From Gigaspora margarita (taxonomy: Eukaryota > Glomeromycota > Glomeromycetes > Diversisporales > Gigasporaceae): 64,000 nt of DNA. The stretch is from assembly GCA_009809945.1 (NCBI GenBank), contig WTPW01000704.1:138158-202157 (forward strand), in the 5' to 3' direction. Each line of letters begins with the position of its first letter. Positions within the stretch are counted from its first letter, which is position 1. The notes beneath the pieces were generated by a model, which was not told the DNA's origin, made no database searches, and saw only the letters and a program-made list of their open reading frames with translations. Below, piece by piece: positions 21,411 through 32,063 of the stretch. The position numbers and the translations under genes were made by a program.

Positions 21411-21829
21411 ATAATAAAAAAATAAAAATTAAAGAAATAAGTAAAAAGAAAATAACGGAATATAAGCAAACTGAATAAAAATAAAAATAAAACCCTAAAT
21501 CTCCATTATATTTGCTTCTATTTGCTTCTATTCGCTTATATTTGCTTATTTTCGCTACTTTGTAAAAAAAATAAAAAAACTATTCTCAGAAGTATTAGTG
21601 TTATACCACCTGTACAAACACAAGAGGAACAAGAAAAATTACCCATATGACCCTATACGAACGCAAGAGAACGAGCAAGACCACCCTATACGAATGCAAG
21701 AGAAACAAGCAAGACTACCCCATACGAACGCAAGAGAAAAAAAAACAAATGGACCACCTACAAAAACACTAAAAATCTACGCAATAGCATTTACAAGAAT
21801 ACCAAGAGGTACGTAAAGCTATTCCACAA

Positions 21830-21960
21830 GAACACCAACAACACAAGCTAGCGACAATTCCAACGACGACAACAACAACGACGACACCAACAACGACATC
21901 AACTACAACACCAGCGATGATACCAACTAGGACAACACCAATGCGTTGCCTTGTACAAGG
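21830..21960. repeat. CAACGACGACACC trinucleotide repeat
   Basis: A degenerate (CAA/GAC/ACC)n run, complementary in type to 12190-12370. It opens a short Thr/Asn-rich frame that is not a supported gene. Confidence 0.7.
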
Positions 21961-22312
21961 TGTCAGAAAGTCTCTATATTTATGCCAAAAAGTGTTTTTT
22001 TGTAGAAATAAAATAAAAAAAATTAAAAAATAATAATAAATAAAAGAAAAAAAATGATACTATACGAAACGAAACGTAACAAAAAAAAACAAAGCGAAAA
22101 CGAAAAAACAATATAAAAGTGATAGAAGATCTAAATTATAAACAAAAAAATAAACAAAGATCTAATCTGATCATGTACTACGATTATCGAAACATTTCGA
22201 AACAAATCGAAACATTTTGAAAATATTAATTAAATGCGTCCTTGGTATGATTTAGGATACAGATCTACAGATTCAGCCCAGTCCTAAAATATTTCGAATA
22301 TATTCGAAATAT

Positions 22313-23242
22313 NNNNNNNNNNNNNNNNNNNNNNNNNNNNNNNNNNNNNNNNNNNNNNNNNNNNNNNNNNNNNNNNNNNNNNNNNNNNNNNNNNNNNNNN
22401 NNNNNNNNNNNNNNNNNNNNNNNNNNNNNNNNNNNNNNNNNNNNNNNNNNNNNNNNNNNNNNNNNNNNNNNNNNNNNNNNNNNNNNNNNNNNNNNNNNNN
22501 NNNNNNNNNNNNNNNNNNNNNNNNNNNNNNNNNNNNNNNNNNNNNNNNNNNNNNNNNNNNNNNNNNNNNNNNNNNNNNNNNNNNNNNNNNNNNNNNNNNN
22601 NNNNNNNNNNNNNNNNNNNNNNNNNNNNNNNNNNNNNNNNNNNNNNNNNNNNNNNNNNNNNNNNNNNNNNNNNNNNNNNNNNNNNNNNNNNNNNNNNNNN
22701 NNNNNNNNNNNNNNNNNNNNNNNNNNNNNNNNNNNNNNNNNNNNNNNNNNNNNNNNNNNNNNNNNNNNNNNNNNNNNNNNNNNNNNNNNNNNNNNNNNNN
22801 NNNNNNNNNNNNNNNNNNNNNNNNNNNNNNNNNNNNNNNNNNNNNNNNNNNNNNNNNNNNNNNNNNNNNNNNNNNNNNNNNNNNNNNNNNNNNNNNNNNN
22901 NNNNNNNNNNNNNNNNNNNNNNNNNNNNNNNNNNNNNNNNNNNNNNNNNNNNNNNNNNNNNNNNNNNNNNNNNNNNNNNNNNNNNNNNNNNNNNNNNNNN
23001 NNNNNNNNNNNNNNNNNNNNNNNNNNNNNNNNNNNNNNNNNNNNNNNNNNNNNNNNNNNNNNNNNNNNNNNNNNNNNNNNNNNNNNNNNNNNNNNNNNNN
23101 NNNNNNNNNNNNNNNNNNNNNNNNNNNNNNNNNNNNNNNNNNNNNNNNNNNNNNNNNNNNNNNNNNNNNNNNNNNNNNNNNNNNNNNNNNNNNNNNNNNN
23201 NNNNNNNNNNNNNNNNNNNNNNNNNNNNNNNNNNNNNNNNNN
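22313..23242. other. Assembly gap (about 930 N)
   Basis: A run of N. It probably spans the rest of element B copy 1 and the left arm of the palindrome that resumes at 23243. Confidence 0.99.
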
Positions 23243-23660
23243 ATGGGGTTAAAGTTAGAAAAAAAATTTTTTTCTAAAAAAATTTTTTAGAAAAAAAATT
23301 TTTTCTAACTTTAACCCCATTTTTCACTTAGAAAACGTTCGAAAAGCGCGTTTCTACCTCAAACGTGATGTAAAATTACGTGCCGAACAACTTTGCTTAA
23401 GAGCCCAAAGTAGGTTACCTAATAAGAAAAAAAAGTTCAACAATGAAAAACGATAAATTTTAACTTTAGTACATAGATAACCCATTTTTCTTACAAGGTA
23501 ACCCACTTCCGCCGACTAAGTAAAGTTGTTCAGAGCATGATTTTACATATGCTTCTCATCTTAAAATCAAAAAATATTGGGTTTTGGCGAAGTTACATTT
23601 TCGTTTTGTGCAAAAACGGCAGAACTGTAGCTTGGCAGGAAAGGTTTTTTTATTCGCCTC
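23243..23660. mobile_element. Foldback element R, right part after gap
   Basis: 23243-23322 is a near-perfect palindrome whose arms begin ATGGGGTTAAAGTTAG. A second palindromic layer pairs GATGTAAAATTACGTGCC-GAACAACTTTGCTTAAG with CTAAGTAAAGTTGTTCAGAG-ATGATTTTACAT near 23560. The left half probably lies in the gap. A related full copy is at 54770-55560. Confidence 0.65.
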
Positions 23661-23804
23661 CTTTTGCTCTATGTAATCGCAAAATTTAATTTTAAATTAA
23701 TATGTAGGTTGAAACTAATCTTGCCTAACAAGTTTATAGTAATTTTATATGTTTTTTTGTATAATTTATATATAACAAAAATTAGGTCCAAAAAAGTGTG
23801 ACAA

Positions 23805-24254
23805 ATCGTGTTACTGATATATAAAATTTGCGGATGAAAGTCCAAATTTTGCTATATAAATCAATAATAGTTGCTTAAGTAAACTTATTAAGAAGCTCAA
23901 AATACACATAAAGTAAAATTTTTAGCAAAATTAAAAAACATTTTATTATTTGACTTTTGACTTTTGTGTTCGACGAAAAAAGTAAAATTTTTTAAAAAAG
24001 TATATTCAACAAATGTAAAAATTAAAAGTCAAATAATAAAAAAATTTCCAAATTGGATAAAAATTTCAGATTATATGCATTTGGTTCTTCTAAACAAGTT
24101 TACTTAAGCAATTATAATCAATTTATTTAATAGAATTTGGACTTCACTATGTAGCAACTACCTGCGATCACTAAAACTAAATTTAACCCAAAATAAGCTA
24201 ACTTCTGATTTTTTGTATAACAAAATATAGCTTACTTTCAGGAATCTATAGTAG
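23805..24254. mobile_element. Family P palindromic element, copy
   Basis: TTGCTATATAAATCAATAATAG on the left and CACTATGTAGCAACTACC on the right enclose inverted AAGTAAACTTATTAAGAAG motifs. The right end shows AAAATAAGCTAAC and AGCTTACTTTCAGG before CTATAGTA. Confidence 0.65.
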
Positions 24255-24443
24255 TAAAATTTAGACTTTAATATATGATATTGTAATTATATAAAAGTAT
24301 TTTACTAATAAAAAATCTCAAAAAGCTTCTAAAAAATGTGATAGTGATTATATAAAGGTATTTTTTATATAAAAAAAATGTTAATTAAAATTTTGTGTGA
24401 TTATATAGAGATTGTGACTATAGAGGAGGTAATTGTAGAAAAG
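24255..24443. repeat. Relic of a TACAGTCAAACCTC-type element
   Basis: GTGTGATTATATAGAGATTG and GACTATAGAGGAGGTAATTGTA match the right end of 36036-37239. The left end is not found. Confidence 0.5.
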
Positions 24444-24778
24444 AAAGATAGTAATTTGTTGTTGATTTCAATCTATATTCTTTAATATCAACAATTTGAT
24501 CATTTTTTATAGATTTTTTATATTTTTATTCACAGATTGCATCATCATAATTATAAATTATAAAAAGTTCTATTCAATCAAAATATTGAAATTTTTGAAT
24601 ATTTTGATTAGTTCAATAAAATTTCTAAATATTATAACTTATTTCAAATTTTTATTATATTTTTTAAGCAAATATTAATTAATTAAACTTGTATCAATAT
24701 TAAAAGAATTAAAAAATGAAGTATTATTATTAAATATTGCTATAATTGGTATACAATTTTTAATTTTTTTTTGCAATA
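24444..24778. other. AT-rich spacer, weak coding-like trace
   Basis: The minus strand around 24750-24560 shows broken protein-like frames (for example YLLKKYNKNLK after a stop), too degraded to name. Confidence 0.25.
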
Positions 24779-24786
24779 CACATAGC

Positions 24787-25293
24787 CAGTGTTGTCACAG
24801 AACTGCTTTGGACAATGATTTGAACAATTTTGAACAATTTTGAACAATTAAATAAAGTAAAATTACTTAAAATTTTATTATGATAACCTATTTTAATTTT
24901 AACTAATGTGTTCAGCACCTAAAAAAATATATAGTTAGGCTATACAAACTAATAAAATTGATTTTTGTCACCCAGCTGATCATTTTTTTAGAGAAGTTAA
25001 AATTTTTTTCTATATAAAATTTTTTTTATTCTGTATGAAAAAAAAATTTACAAAAATTTTTTTATATTAAAAAATTTTTTAAATATAACATTTTTTGCTG
25101 GCCAGTCAGATCCTATTTGTTTGTTCTATGTGATGAGGATCAACTAATTTAATTTGCATGGCCTTATATATTTTTTAAATAAATTTATTAATTATTAAAG
25201 CCTAGACAAGCTTTGGACAATCTTGGACATTTGGACAATTTTGAATATGGACAAGCCAAAAAAGGCTGTGAACAGCCAAAATATACAACACTG
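24787..25293. mobile_element. hAT-like element with CAGTGTTGT ends
   Basis: An exact 8-bp duplication CACATAGC (24779-24786 and 25294-25301) flanks the inverted ends CAGTGTTGTCA and CAGTGTTGTAT. Subterminal TTGGACAAT and TTTGAACAATT words repeat on both sides. 507 bp including a nested hairpin element. CAGTG-starting ends with an 8-bp TSD are classic for hAT. Confidence 0.9.
24935..25170. mobile_element. Hairpin element H, copy 1
   Basis: The ends TAGGCTATACAAACTAAT and AAGGCCATGCAAATTAAATT are inverted. The middle is a near-perfect hairpin of AAATTTTTTT tracts, with CACCCAGCTGATCATTTT near one end. A copy in opposite orientation is at 49426-49657. Confidence 0.75.
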
Positions 25294-25376
25294 CACATAG
25301 CCATATAATATACATTTGATAATAATGTTGTATCTGATCTAGAGGTAGTAGATAAATTTAGATTATACAGAAAGCT

Positions 25377-26082
25377 AACAGTGCATTGTGGATACTTTTT
25401 AAAATTTTATACCAAGCTAAATAAATATAATATCAAGCTAAAAATTATATAAAAAGTTTATTAAATCTAAGGCTTTAAATAAAAAAAAAAATTATAAAAT
25501 TCTATGCAGTAGTTTTTAAAATAATTAGGGTAATACAAATTTGTATAATGTTATACCAGTATAAAATTAGTAATTTTAATATAACTTATATAATAAATAG
25601 AATTACTAAATATAGTAATATATAAACTTAATTTTTTTATTAAATAAATTATTTTTTTTAAATAATATTATAATATTATTTAATATAACAAATTATATAT
25701 TTTTTTAACATTTTTAAAATTTTTAAAAAATATTTATAAAATTATTATATATAGCAATAAAAATTATTACTTTTAGAAAATAATTAATTTAAATTAAAAT
25801 TTTAACTTTTATAAATTTAAAATTTAGTTTATTTAATTAAAAATTAATTTTTACTATAAAAATATAATTTTAATCATTTTTTTAATATTACTAGCTTCGT
25901 ACTAGTGTAAAATTACACAATTTTGTATTATCTTAATTATTTTAAAACTACTGCACAAAATTTTATAATTTTTTTTATTTAAAAGCCTTAGATTTAATAA
26001 ACTTTTTATATAATCTTTAGCTTGATATAATATTTATTTAGCTTGGTATAAATTTTTAAAAAGTGTCCACAATGCACTATCA
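25377..26082. mobile_element. Foldback MITE with long near-identical arms
   Basis: CAGTGCATTGTGGATACTTT on the left and TAGTGCATTGTGGACACTTT (reverse complement of right) extend as inverted repeats for over 100 bp (TATACCAAGCTAAATAAATA, AAGTTTATTAAATCTAAGGC). About 706 bp, AT-rich and non-coding. It splits the coding relic on the minus strand from whatever lies at 25300-25376. Confidence 0.88.
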
Positions 26083-26230
26083 GCCCCCTGAATTTATATT
26101 CAGATTAATCCAGTTTTTAAACAAATCTGGATTCAATTTTTTGAACCAACTATATCTGGATATAATATTACTATATTTAGCTGCTAATAAATAAACCAAT
26201 TTCTATTTTTAATTCATTTGCAAATTTATT

Positions 26231-26436
26231 TCAAAAAGATAACAAAATCCAACTACTATTTTTTTATTATTTTCTTTAGTTTGATAATCTCTGCTTTTTG
26301 GACTTGTAGCATTAAAAATTTTATTAAAAAATCTATCAAATAACAAATTAGATTCTGTAATCAATTCTAAAAACTTGTTAGAATCCAATTCTATTGGATT
26401 ATTTAATCTTCTTTGTTCTTTAAAAAGAATTTATAA
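26231..26436 (-). pseudogene. Decayed coding fragment, unknown family
   Basis: The minus strand from about 26436 reads open to TGA at 26231 with protein-like composition: FKEQRRLNNPIELDSNKFLE, then FFNKIFNATSPKSRDYQT and KKIVVGFCYLF. Coding sense continues after the stop (NKFANELKIEIGLF). It is not a shadow of another gene. I recognise no domain with certainty. It looks like part of a repeated gene family, possibly transposon-borne. Stops and AT drift indicate a dead copy. Confidence 0.4.
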
Positions 26437-26543
26437 AAGTAAGTCTATTTTATTTTTAAAATTTAAAGCTAAATATTAATAAAAAATATTATTAGACTAA
26501 AAAAATATAATAAATAAATAAATTATAATAAATTAAAAAATTG

Positions 26544-27497
26544 TACAGTATGTGTCTGAAAATAAGCTACTTTTTTTGGCTAAAAAATTACACAAAACAA
26601 TGTAGGGTAGCTTATTTTTGAAATATTGAGTTTTTTGGAAAAATTGAAAAACGTACTAATAAAAAGTTGTTCAAATAATATCATATTTTTAAAGTAAGTG
26701 TATTTTGATGTTCTGAACAAGTTCACTTAATGGCACTTTTGAGATTTACTTAGTAAAATTTAGACGTTTATATGTAGCAACTGCTAACGGATTTTTTAAG
26801 ATTTTTGAAAAAAATCAGAGGTGTAGCTTATTTTAGGTAGTAGCTTATTTTTGGATATATATATATATTTTTTTTTATTTTAACCACCCAGCGCACAGGC
26901 TAGTCAGGCACAGTTGGCGCAACTTTTATTAAGATCTTTTTATTTGATCATGGGAACCCGACAGACCCAGGCCCCCCTCTACATTTTTAATTATTATATA
27001 TCTTATTAACTATTACTATATTTACCGTGGCTAACCGGTACTAAGCCTTCTTTAATTTCTACTGCGACTAACCGGTACTAAGTCATCCTATTTTGACCAT
27101 GGGTTTTTATCTGAACTTTTTCAAATAGTACTACAAAGAAATGCACCAATGATAGCTGAGTTCGACCAGACTTGAGCCCTCATTTCAATTGTTCTAGAAG
27201 TTTTTCACCTTTGAGGCCAGCAGAGAACGAACAAGGACAAAAACCCCATTAGAGCAGATTACACAACCTCTGTCTGAATTGGTCTGAGACCTTCAAGCAC
27301 AGCCAAACCCAAAATGTGGCTAAGCCATCCAAACATGGTTCTAGCATCCTAATTCAAGCCATCCTTCACATAATCGTGTGTAGTTAAATTTTACCATTTG
27401 TAGGACTTGAACTGACAACCTTGTATATGGAGACGGTTAATGCCTGGGAGCGCAACCACTACGCTATCGACTTGCAGGACTTTGGACATATATTGTA
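26544..27497. mobile_element. Family P element split by a SINE
   Basis: The left end is TACAGTATGTGTCTGAAAAT. The right end, after removing the SINE, reads GTAGCTTATTTTTGGACATATATTGTA split across 26862 and 27482, inverted to the left. The interior keeps the right half of the P core (GAACAAGTTCACTTAA, TATGTAGCAACTGC). Native length is about 335 bp. Confidence 0.8.
26863..27481 (-). mobile_element. tRNA-headed SINE, 619 bp, minus strand
   Basis: On the minus strand it starts near 27481 with box A TAGCGTAGTGG and box B AGTTCAAGTCC, about 60 bases apart, as in a tRNA. It ends GCGCTGGGTGGTTAAAAT plus an A-rich tail (T run at 26868-26880). Flanking duplication TTGGATATATAT (26851-26862) and TTGGACATATAT (27482-27493). 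The body is clearly less AT-rich than its surroundings, so it is fairly young. Not a functional tRNA gene: the arms do not fold as a cloverleaf and sequence continues to the poly-A. Confidence 0.87.
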
Positions 27498-27499
27498 CA

Positions 27500-27960
27500 G
27501 TACTTGATATTAAAATATATAAATTTGTTTTATTTGAATTTTGATTTATCTCTGCTTGAAATATTTTTAATTGAATTGTTCTATTAATTAATTTTATAAA
27601 ATCATCTTTATTTAAAATAACTTTATTATTTGCAATATCAATTGTTATATTTTTCTATTCATCAGTAATAATTCTAAAAGTATAAAGATCTTATAAATTT
27701 TTTTATTAGTAATAAATTCTACTGATTTTCTTTTACTATTTCTATTAGCCTCTACAATTTTTAGATAGTGTATATCATATAATTGATTATTTATTTCTAA
27801 ATAATTATACTTATTAAATGTATTTTTGTTAATTGATTTTTCTTATGTTTATATAATAAACTTATAATAATGAGTAATATTATCATTATTACAATCTTTA
27901 ACTTTGCAAGAATCTTTGTTTTGTTCTTGTATTATTTTGAAATTTTTTTTTAAAAAAATT
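27500..27960 (-). pseudogene. Decayed coding fragment, unknown family
   Basis: The minus strand from about 27960 shows protein-like frames broken by stops: QEQNKDSCKVKDCNNDNITH, then FNKYNYLEINNQLYDIHYLK, VEANRNSKRKSVEFITNKK, and after a shift FQAEINQNSNKTNLYILI. The sense is the same as 26231-26436. The P element with its SINE lies between them, so both may be pieces of one dead gene. Function unknown. Confidence 0.35.
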
Positions 27961-28639
27961 ATAAATTTAATAATTAAAAAAATTTTTAATTATTTTAGAG
28001 AACAGTTATTGCTACTCCTATGTTTGTTAATACTACTTCCATCTAGTCTCTGACTCTTCTGACCCAGACACATGAACATAGTACAAACAGAGATTATGGG
28101 TAGTGATGCCACCGAAATTAATTTTTGAAAAAGGCCTATTTCATCTTTATTAGAGAAAATTAAAATTTTTATAAGAAAGAGCAAATAAAATTTATATAGA
28201 TATGTTTCTTATAATTTCATCTATTCAAAAAAAGTATCAAATAATTTCGTCTTTCAAGTAAAATAGGTCAAAAACAATTTTGTCTTCAAATTTTAATTTC
28301 AGGTTTTTAAACCCAAAATGCTTTCGTTCTCATGTATAATCATGGGATGTTTGATCTTTGCTTTTGACCAATAATTGGATCATATAAAAATCTATTTATA
28401 TGATCTGTATAACAATAATAGCCAATTAAAAATTGAATCTAAAGTATTGTACTATATTTAGCTAATTATTACAATTATATTTATTGCCCAAAGTGTAGCT
28501 AAGGACACTATATTGTTATATATTAGAAATCTATCATATCACGTAATAATATCTGTCATGCCGCGTAATTAGCCAATAAATGCGTCGAGTGCTAACACAA
28601 CAAAAAATCAAAAATTTTAAATTTTAAGTTTTAATCAAA
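27961..28639. other. AT-rich spacer, nothing identified
   Basis: 28000-28120 is somewhat less AT-rich (GACTCTTCTGACCCAGACAC) but holds no recognisable ORF, RNA or TIR. A 64-codon minus-strand frame lacks motifs. Confidence 0.4.
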
Positions 28640-30550
28640 CCTAAATATAGTATGCTAATAGTGGCTTTTTTTATTAAGTAAATTGACCTTCATTATTAAA
28701 ACAATTTTGTTTACTATAATAAACACATCCTATCTCTAAATTTTCATAAAAATCAGATAATTTTTTATTAATGGACATTTGTAAAAAGCTTATGCCATCA
28801 TAATAAATTCTTTTGGTACAAAAACGTATTTTATAAAAATTAACTAATAAAAAATAATCTGATTTCTATGAAAATTTAGAGGTAAGTAGAACTCATAACG
28901 ATTAATAAAATTGTCTTATTAATTAAGATCAATTTACTTAATAAAAAATTTGTTAACAATGCATCAAAGTTGTCTCTTACAAGTTTACTTGGTGCATGAA
29001 GCTAGAATTAATTAATAAAATCTTATAATTCAAAATTTTATTAATTAATTCTAACTTTGTGCACTAAATAAACTTGATCAGCACCTAAAAATACATCAAA
29101 TTAGCAGATTTATTTTTATTTTACTTGAAATTTAGAGAATAGATGCATAATTTTGGACTTTTGATCAAAAAAGTCAAATTTAAGCATCTTTTCTCCAAAT
29201 TTCAAGTAAAATAAAAACAATTCTGCCAATTTAATGTATTTTTAGGTTCTGAACAAGTTTACTTAAGCTATTAAGTTCGATTTATTTAGTGAAATCTTGT
29301 GAATCATAAGATTTTATAGAATTTTATTAATAAAATTATATAAAATCTTATGATTCACAAAATTTTACTAATTAATTCTTATTTTATGCACTAAGTAAAC
29401 TTGTTCAGAATCTAAAAATACATTAATTTAGCAAAATTATTTTTATTTTACTTGAAAAATTTAGAGAATAGATGCATAATTTTGGATTTTGGATCAAAAA
29501 AGTCAAATTTAATTATCTTTTCTCCAAATTTCAAGTAAAATAAAAGCAATGTTACTGATTTAATCTATTTTTAGGTTCTGAACAAGTTTACTTAGTACAA
29601 AGCTAGAATTATTTAATAAAAATTTGTGAATTATTAAGATTTTATAGAATTTTATTAATAAAATTCTATAAAATCATATGCTTCACAAAATTTTACTAAT
29701 TAATTCTAACTTTATTCACTAAGTAAACTTGTTCAGGACCTAAAAATGCATTAAATCAGTAATGTTATTTTTATTTTACTTGAAATTTGGAGAAAAGATG
29801 CTTAAATTTGACTTTTTTGATCAAAAATCCAAAATCATGCATCTATTCTTTAAATTTCAAGTAAAATAAAATAATTCTGCTGAATTAATGTATTTTTAGG
29901 TTCTAAACAAGCTTATTTAGTGCATTAAGTTAGAATTAATTAGTAAAATTTTGTGAATCATAAGATTTTATAGAATTTTATTAATAAAATTCTATAAAAT
30001 CTTATAATTCACAATATTTTACTAATTAATTCTAACTTAATGCACTAAATAAACTTGTTTAGAACCTATAAATACATTAAATTAGCAATATTGTTTTTAT
30101 TTTACTTAAAAAATTTTGAGAAAAAATGCTTAAATTTGACTTTTTTGATCAAAAATTCAAAATTATGCATCTATTTATTAAATTTTAGGTAAAATAAAAA
30201 TAATTCTGATAATGTGATGTATTATAGATGCTAAACAAGTTATTTAGTGAGGACCCTGAACAATACTAATAGAGATTATATTTGAGCCATTAGTGGTTTT
30301 TTTGCAATTTAATTAGATAAAAAATTTTTAGCTAATCAAATGTCTAATTTTGCAAAATTTTAATTTCTTTTATATTTTTTCAAATATGATCTTAATTAGT
30401 AATGTTTGGGGTCATACTTAGTGCATAAAGTTAGAATTAATTAATAAAAATTTATAAATTATAAGATTCTATAAAATTTTATTAATAAAATTCTATAAAC
30501 TCTTATAATTCACAAAATTTTACTAACTTAATATACTAAGTAAACTTGTA
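28640..30550. repeat. Tandem array of palindromes, period about 327 bp
   Basis: The marker AAACTTGTTCAG recurs at about 29069, 29395, 29722 and 30049 (spacings 326-328) and again at about 30540 once a 166-bp insertion is allowed for. Each period holds two alternating palindromes: one around TTGATCAAAAAAGTCAAATT with TTTCAAGTAAAATAAAA arms, the other around AAAATTTTATTAATAAAATT with GAATTAATTAGTAAAATTTT arms. The arms carry the AAGTAAACTTGTTC word of family P. Non-coding. Confidence 0.85.
30250..30415. mobile_element. hAT MITE of 166 bp inside the palindrome array
   Basis: The ends AGGACCCTGAACAATACTAAT and ATGACCCCAAACATTACTAAT are inverted. The TSD is ATTTAGTG (30242-30249) and ACTTAGTG (30416-30423). 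Its length explains the one long period of the array. Confidence 0.87.
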
Positions 30551-30674
30551 TTTATTAATTGTTATTTTTGGCTTTGGATATTAACGGTATCTGTTTTCTA
30601 GTTATATATTATTATATGAAGTTTTTAAAATCTTAATTGTAATAATATTTATTATATATAATAATATTAGGCAA

Positions 30675-30932
30675 TTACTATTTGTACATAGTGTATAAAC
30701 ACGGGTACATATAATAACTTAAAATTTTGCTTATAAAACCACTCTTTGGGCTCTAACAAAAATATTCCTTGCAAAATTTTATTACAAACTATAACCCTTT
30801 CAATCCCAAAGCTCACCCTAACCCCAACCTTAAATCGGGTTTAATTTTGGTCTATAATTTATATATTACGCAGATTGCAAATTAATTAATTAGTACCTGT
30901 GAATATACACATAGTGTATAAATAGTTTTTTC
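30675..30932. mobile_element. MITE with ACTATTTRTACA ends
   Basis: TTACTATTTGTACATAGTG on the left and AAACTATTTATACACTATGTG on the right (reverse complement) continue into CACGGGTAC/CACAGGTAC. About 258 bp. The right half is also seen at 10425-10600. Confidence 0.7.
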
Positions 30933-31086
30933 CATAATATTATTACATATAATAATATTATTACATGTAATTATATTATTATATATGTATTTTTTTTTGG
31001 TTTCAAAGTGCCTGCTTTGGGCATAGGATTTATTTAGTTTACATATTAGAAATTACACTTGAATATGAGTACAACTAGGCACATGT

Positions 31087-32063
31087 GGGTGTGGCGACTT
31101 AGAGAAATTGGTAAGTTGTCACCCCCAAGTGGCAGGTCTAGGGTTCAAATCCTACTGGCGACGCTTTGGAAATTAGGCCTGTGTTATGGTACCATTTCTA
31201 CTCATTGGTCCTTTGGTACACCATCTTGAATGGAAGCCATCGGGCGCACAAAATCCAAGGATCAAAAAATGGATACCCGTTTGGAAGTCCCGAGTAAGGA
31301 AGTAGCAAAGATCTTTGATGGTGCTAACCATAATTAGAATATCGGAAACCGGAGCCAGAGAACCGGACGGCAAGATTCTCGAGGAGGGGTCCACCAACCT
31401 GGCTGCTGGAGTCGCACCGGAGGAAAGGACACGTGTTTCAGCAGCATGACCAAGGGAAGGGAGTCCATTTGGCGCCTAAAGCTGGGCCGTCTGACCCTTC
31501 CGGGCTAACTGGTTTGGAAGTTTGGGGACCTGGAGAAGTACCGATAGGAAGGTTGTAGTGGGTATTGGGATTGGAGTGAACCTCGACAAGGGCAGAAGTA
31601 GGTAATAGTAGTGGTTCAATGGTTAGCTCTGACTGCAAGTATATAGATAAAGCTGTAGCGTAAGTTACCAAAGCGTAGATAATACCTGTGGGACAGGGAG
31701 TGCTCTACCAAGTGTGCTGCGAGGATAAACTAGTCCTAAGGGGATTCTGCAAGCATCCGGGACTGGCCTTGACTGCCTTATGTAACAAAGGACTGTACCA
31801 GTGATACAAGGAGGATTTGGCAGGAGAAGCGTAGATCAGAGGATTTAAATAAGTAACCCCCTAGTTGGGTTGCAGGTATGGCAACTAGTGTAGAACCTTC
31901 GGGCGGATTACTTAAATTAGACAACCAAAAGTTGTACGTGTGGCTTGTTGTACTCTCGTCTATGTAACAAATGCCAGGGCACCTCTGGAGGTGCCCGTGA
32001 TCTGACTTTACTTGAATAAAAGCCTTTCCCCATAGCGGTAACTTTGACATAAAAAAAAAAAAA
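31087..32063 (+). mobile_element. Young tRNA-headed retroposon, 977 bp, with TSD
   Basis: It starts GGGTGTGGCGAC with box-B-like GGTTCAAATCC at about 31142, and ends CTTTGACAT plus 14 A. The flanks 31071-31086 (ACAACTAGGCACATGT) and 32064-32079 (ACAACTATGCACATGT) form a 16-bp duplication with one difference. The interior is much richer in G, C and CG than the window. Internal minus-strand frames up to 101 codons carry no motif. It is long for a SINE; the middle may derive from another sequence. Confidence 0.9.

Larger units (their letters stand above)
20595..22312. mobile_element. Long low-complexity element B, copy 1 (runs into gap)
   Basis: Shares with 53940-58640, in order: ATCRATATATATC palindromes near the left end, TTCTTGCAAAGTG minisatellite, A-rich AAATAAGTAAAAAA tracts, a GATAGAAGATCTAAAT block and an AAAATATTTCGAA-type stretch before the gap. 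No ORF of protein type. Copy 1 keeps more CG (ATATTTCGAATAT) than copy 2 (AAAATATTTCAAAAG). Confidence 0.6.

Noticed and set aside
27400..27481. Functional tRNA gene (minus strand), also at 15056, 31090, 48569 and 56683
   Set aside because: Box A and B words are present, but acceptor and anticodon arms do not pair and each continues into a long body, mostly with a poly-A tail. These are retroposon heads.
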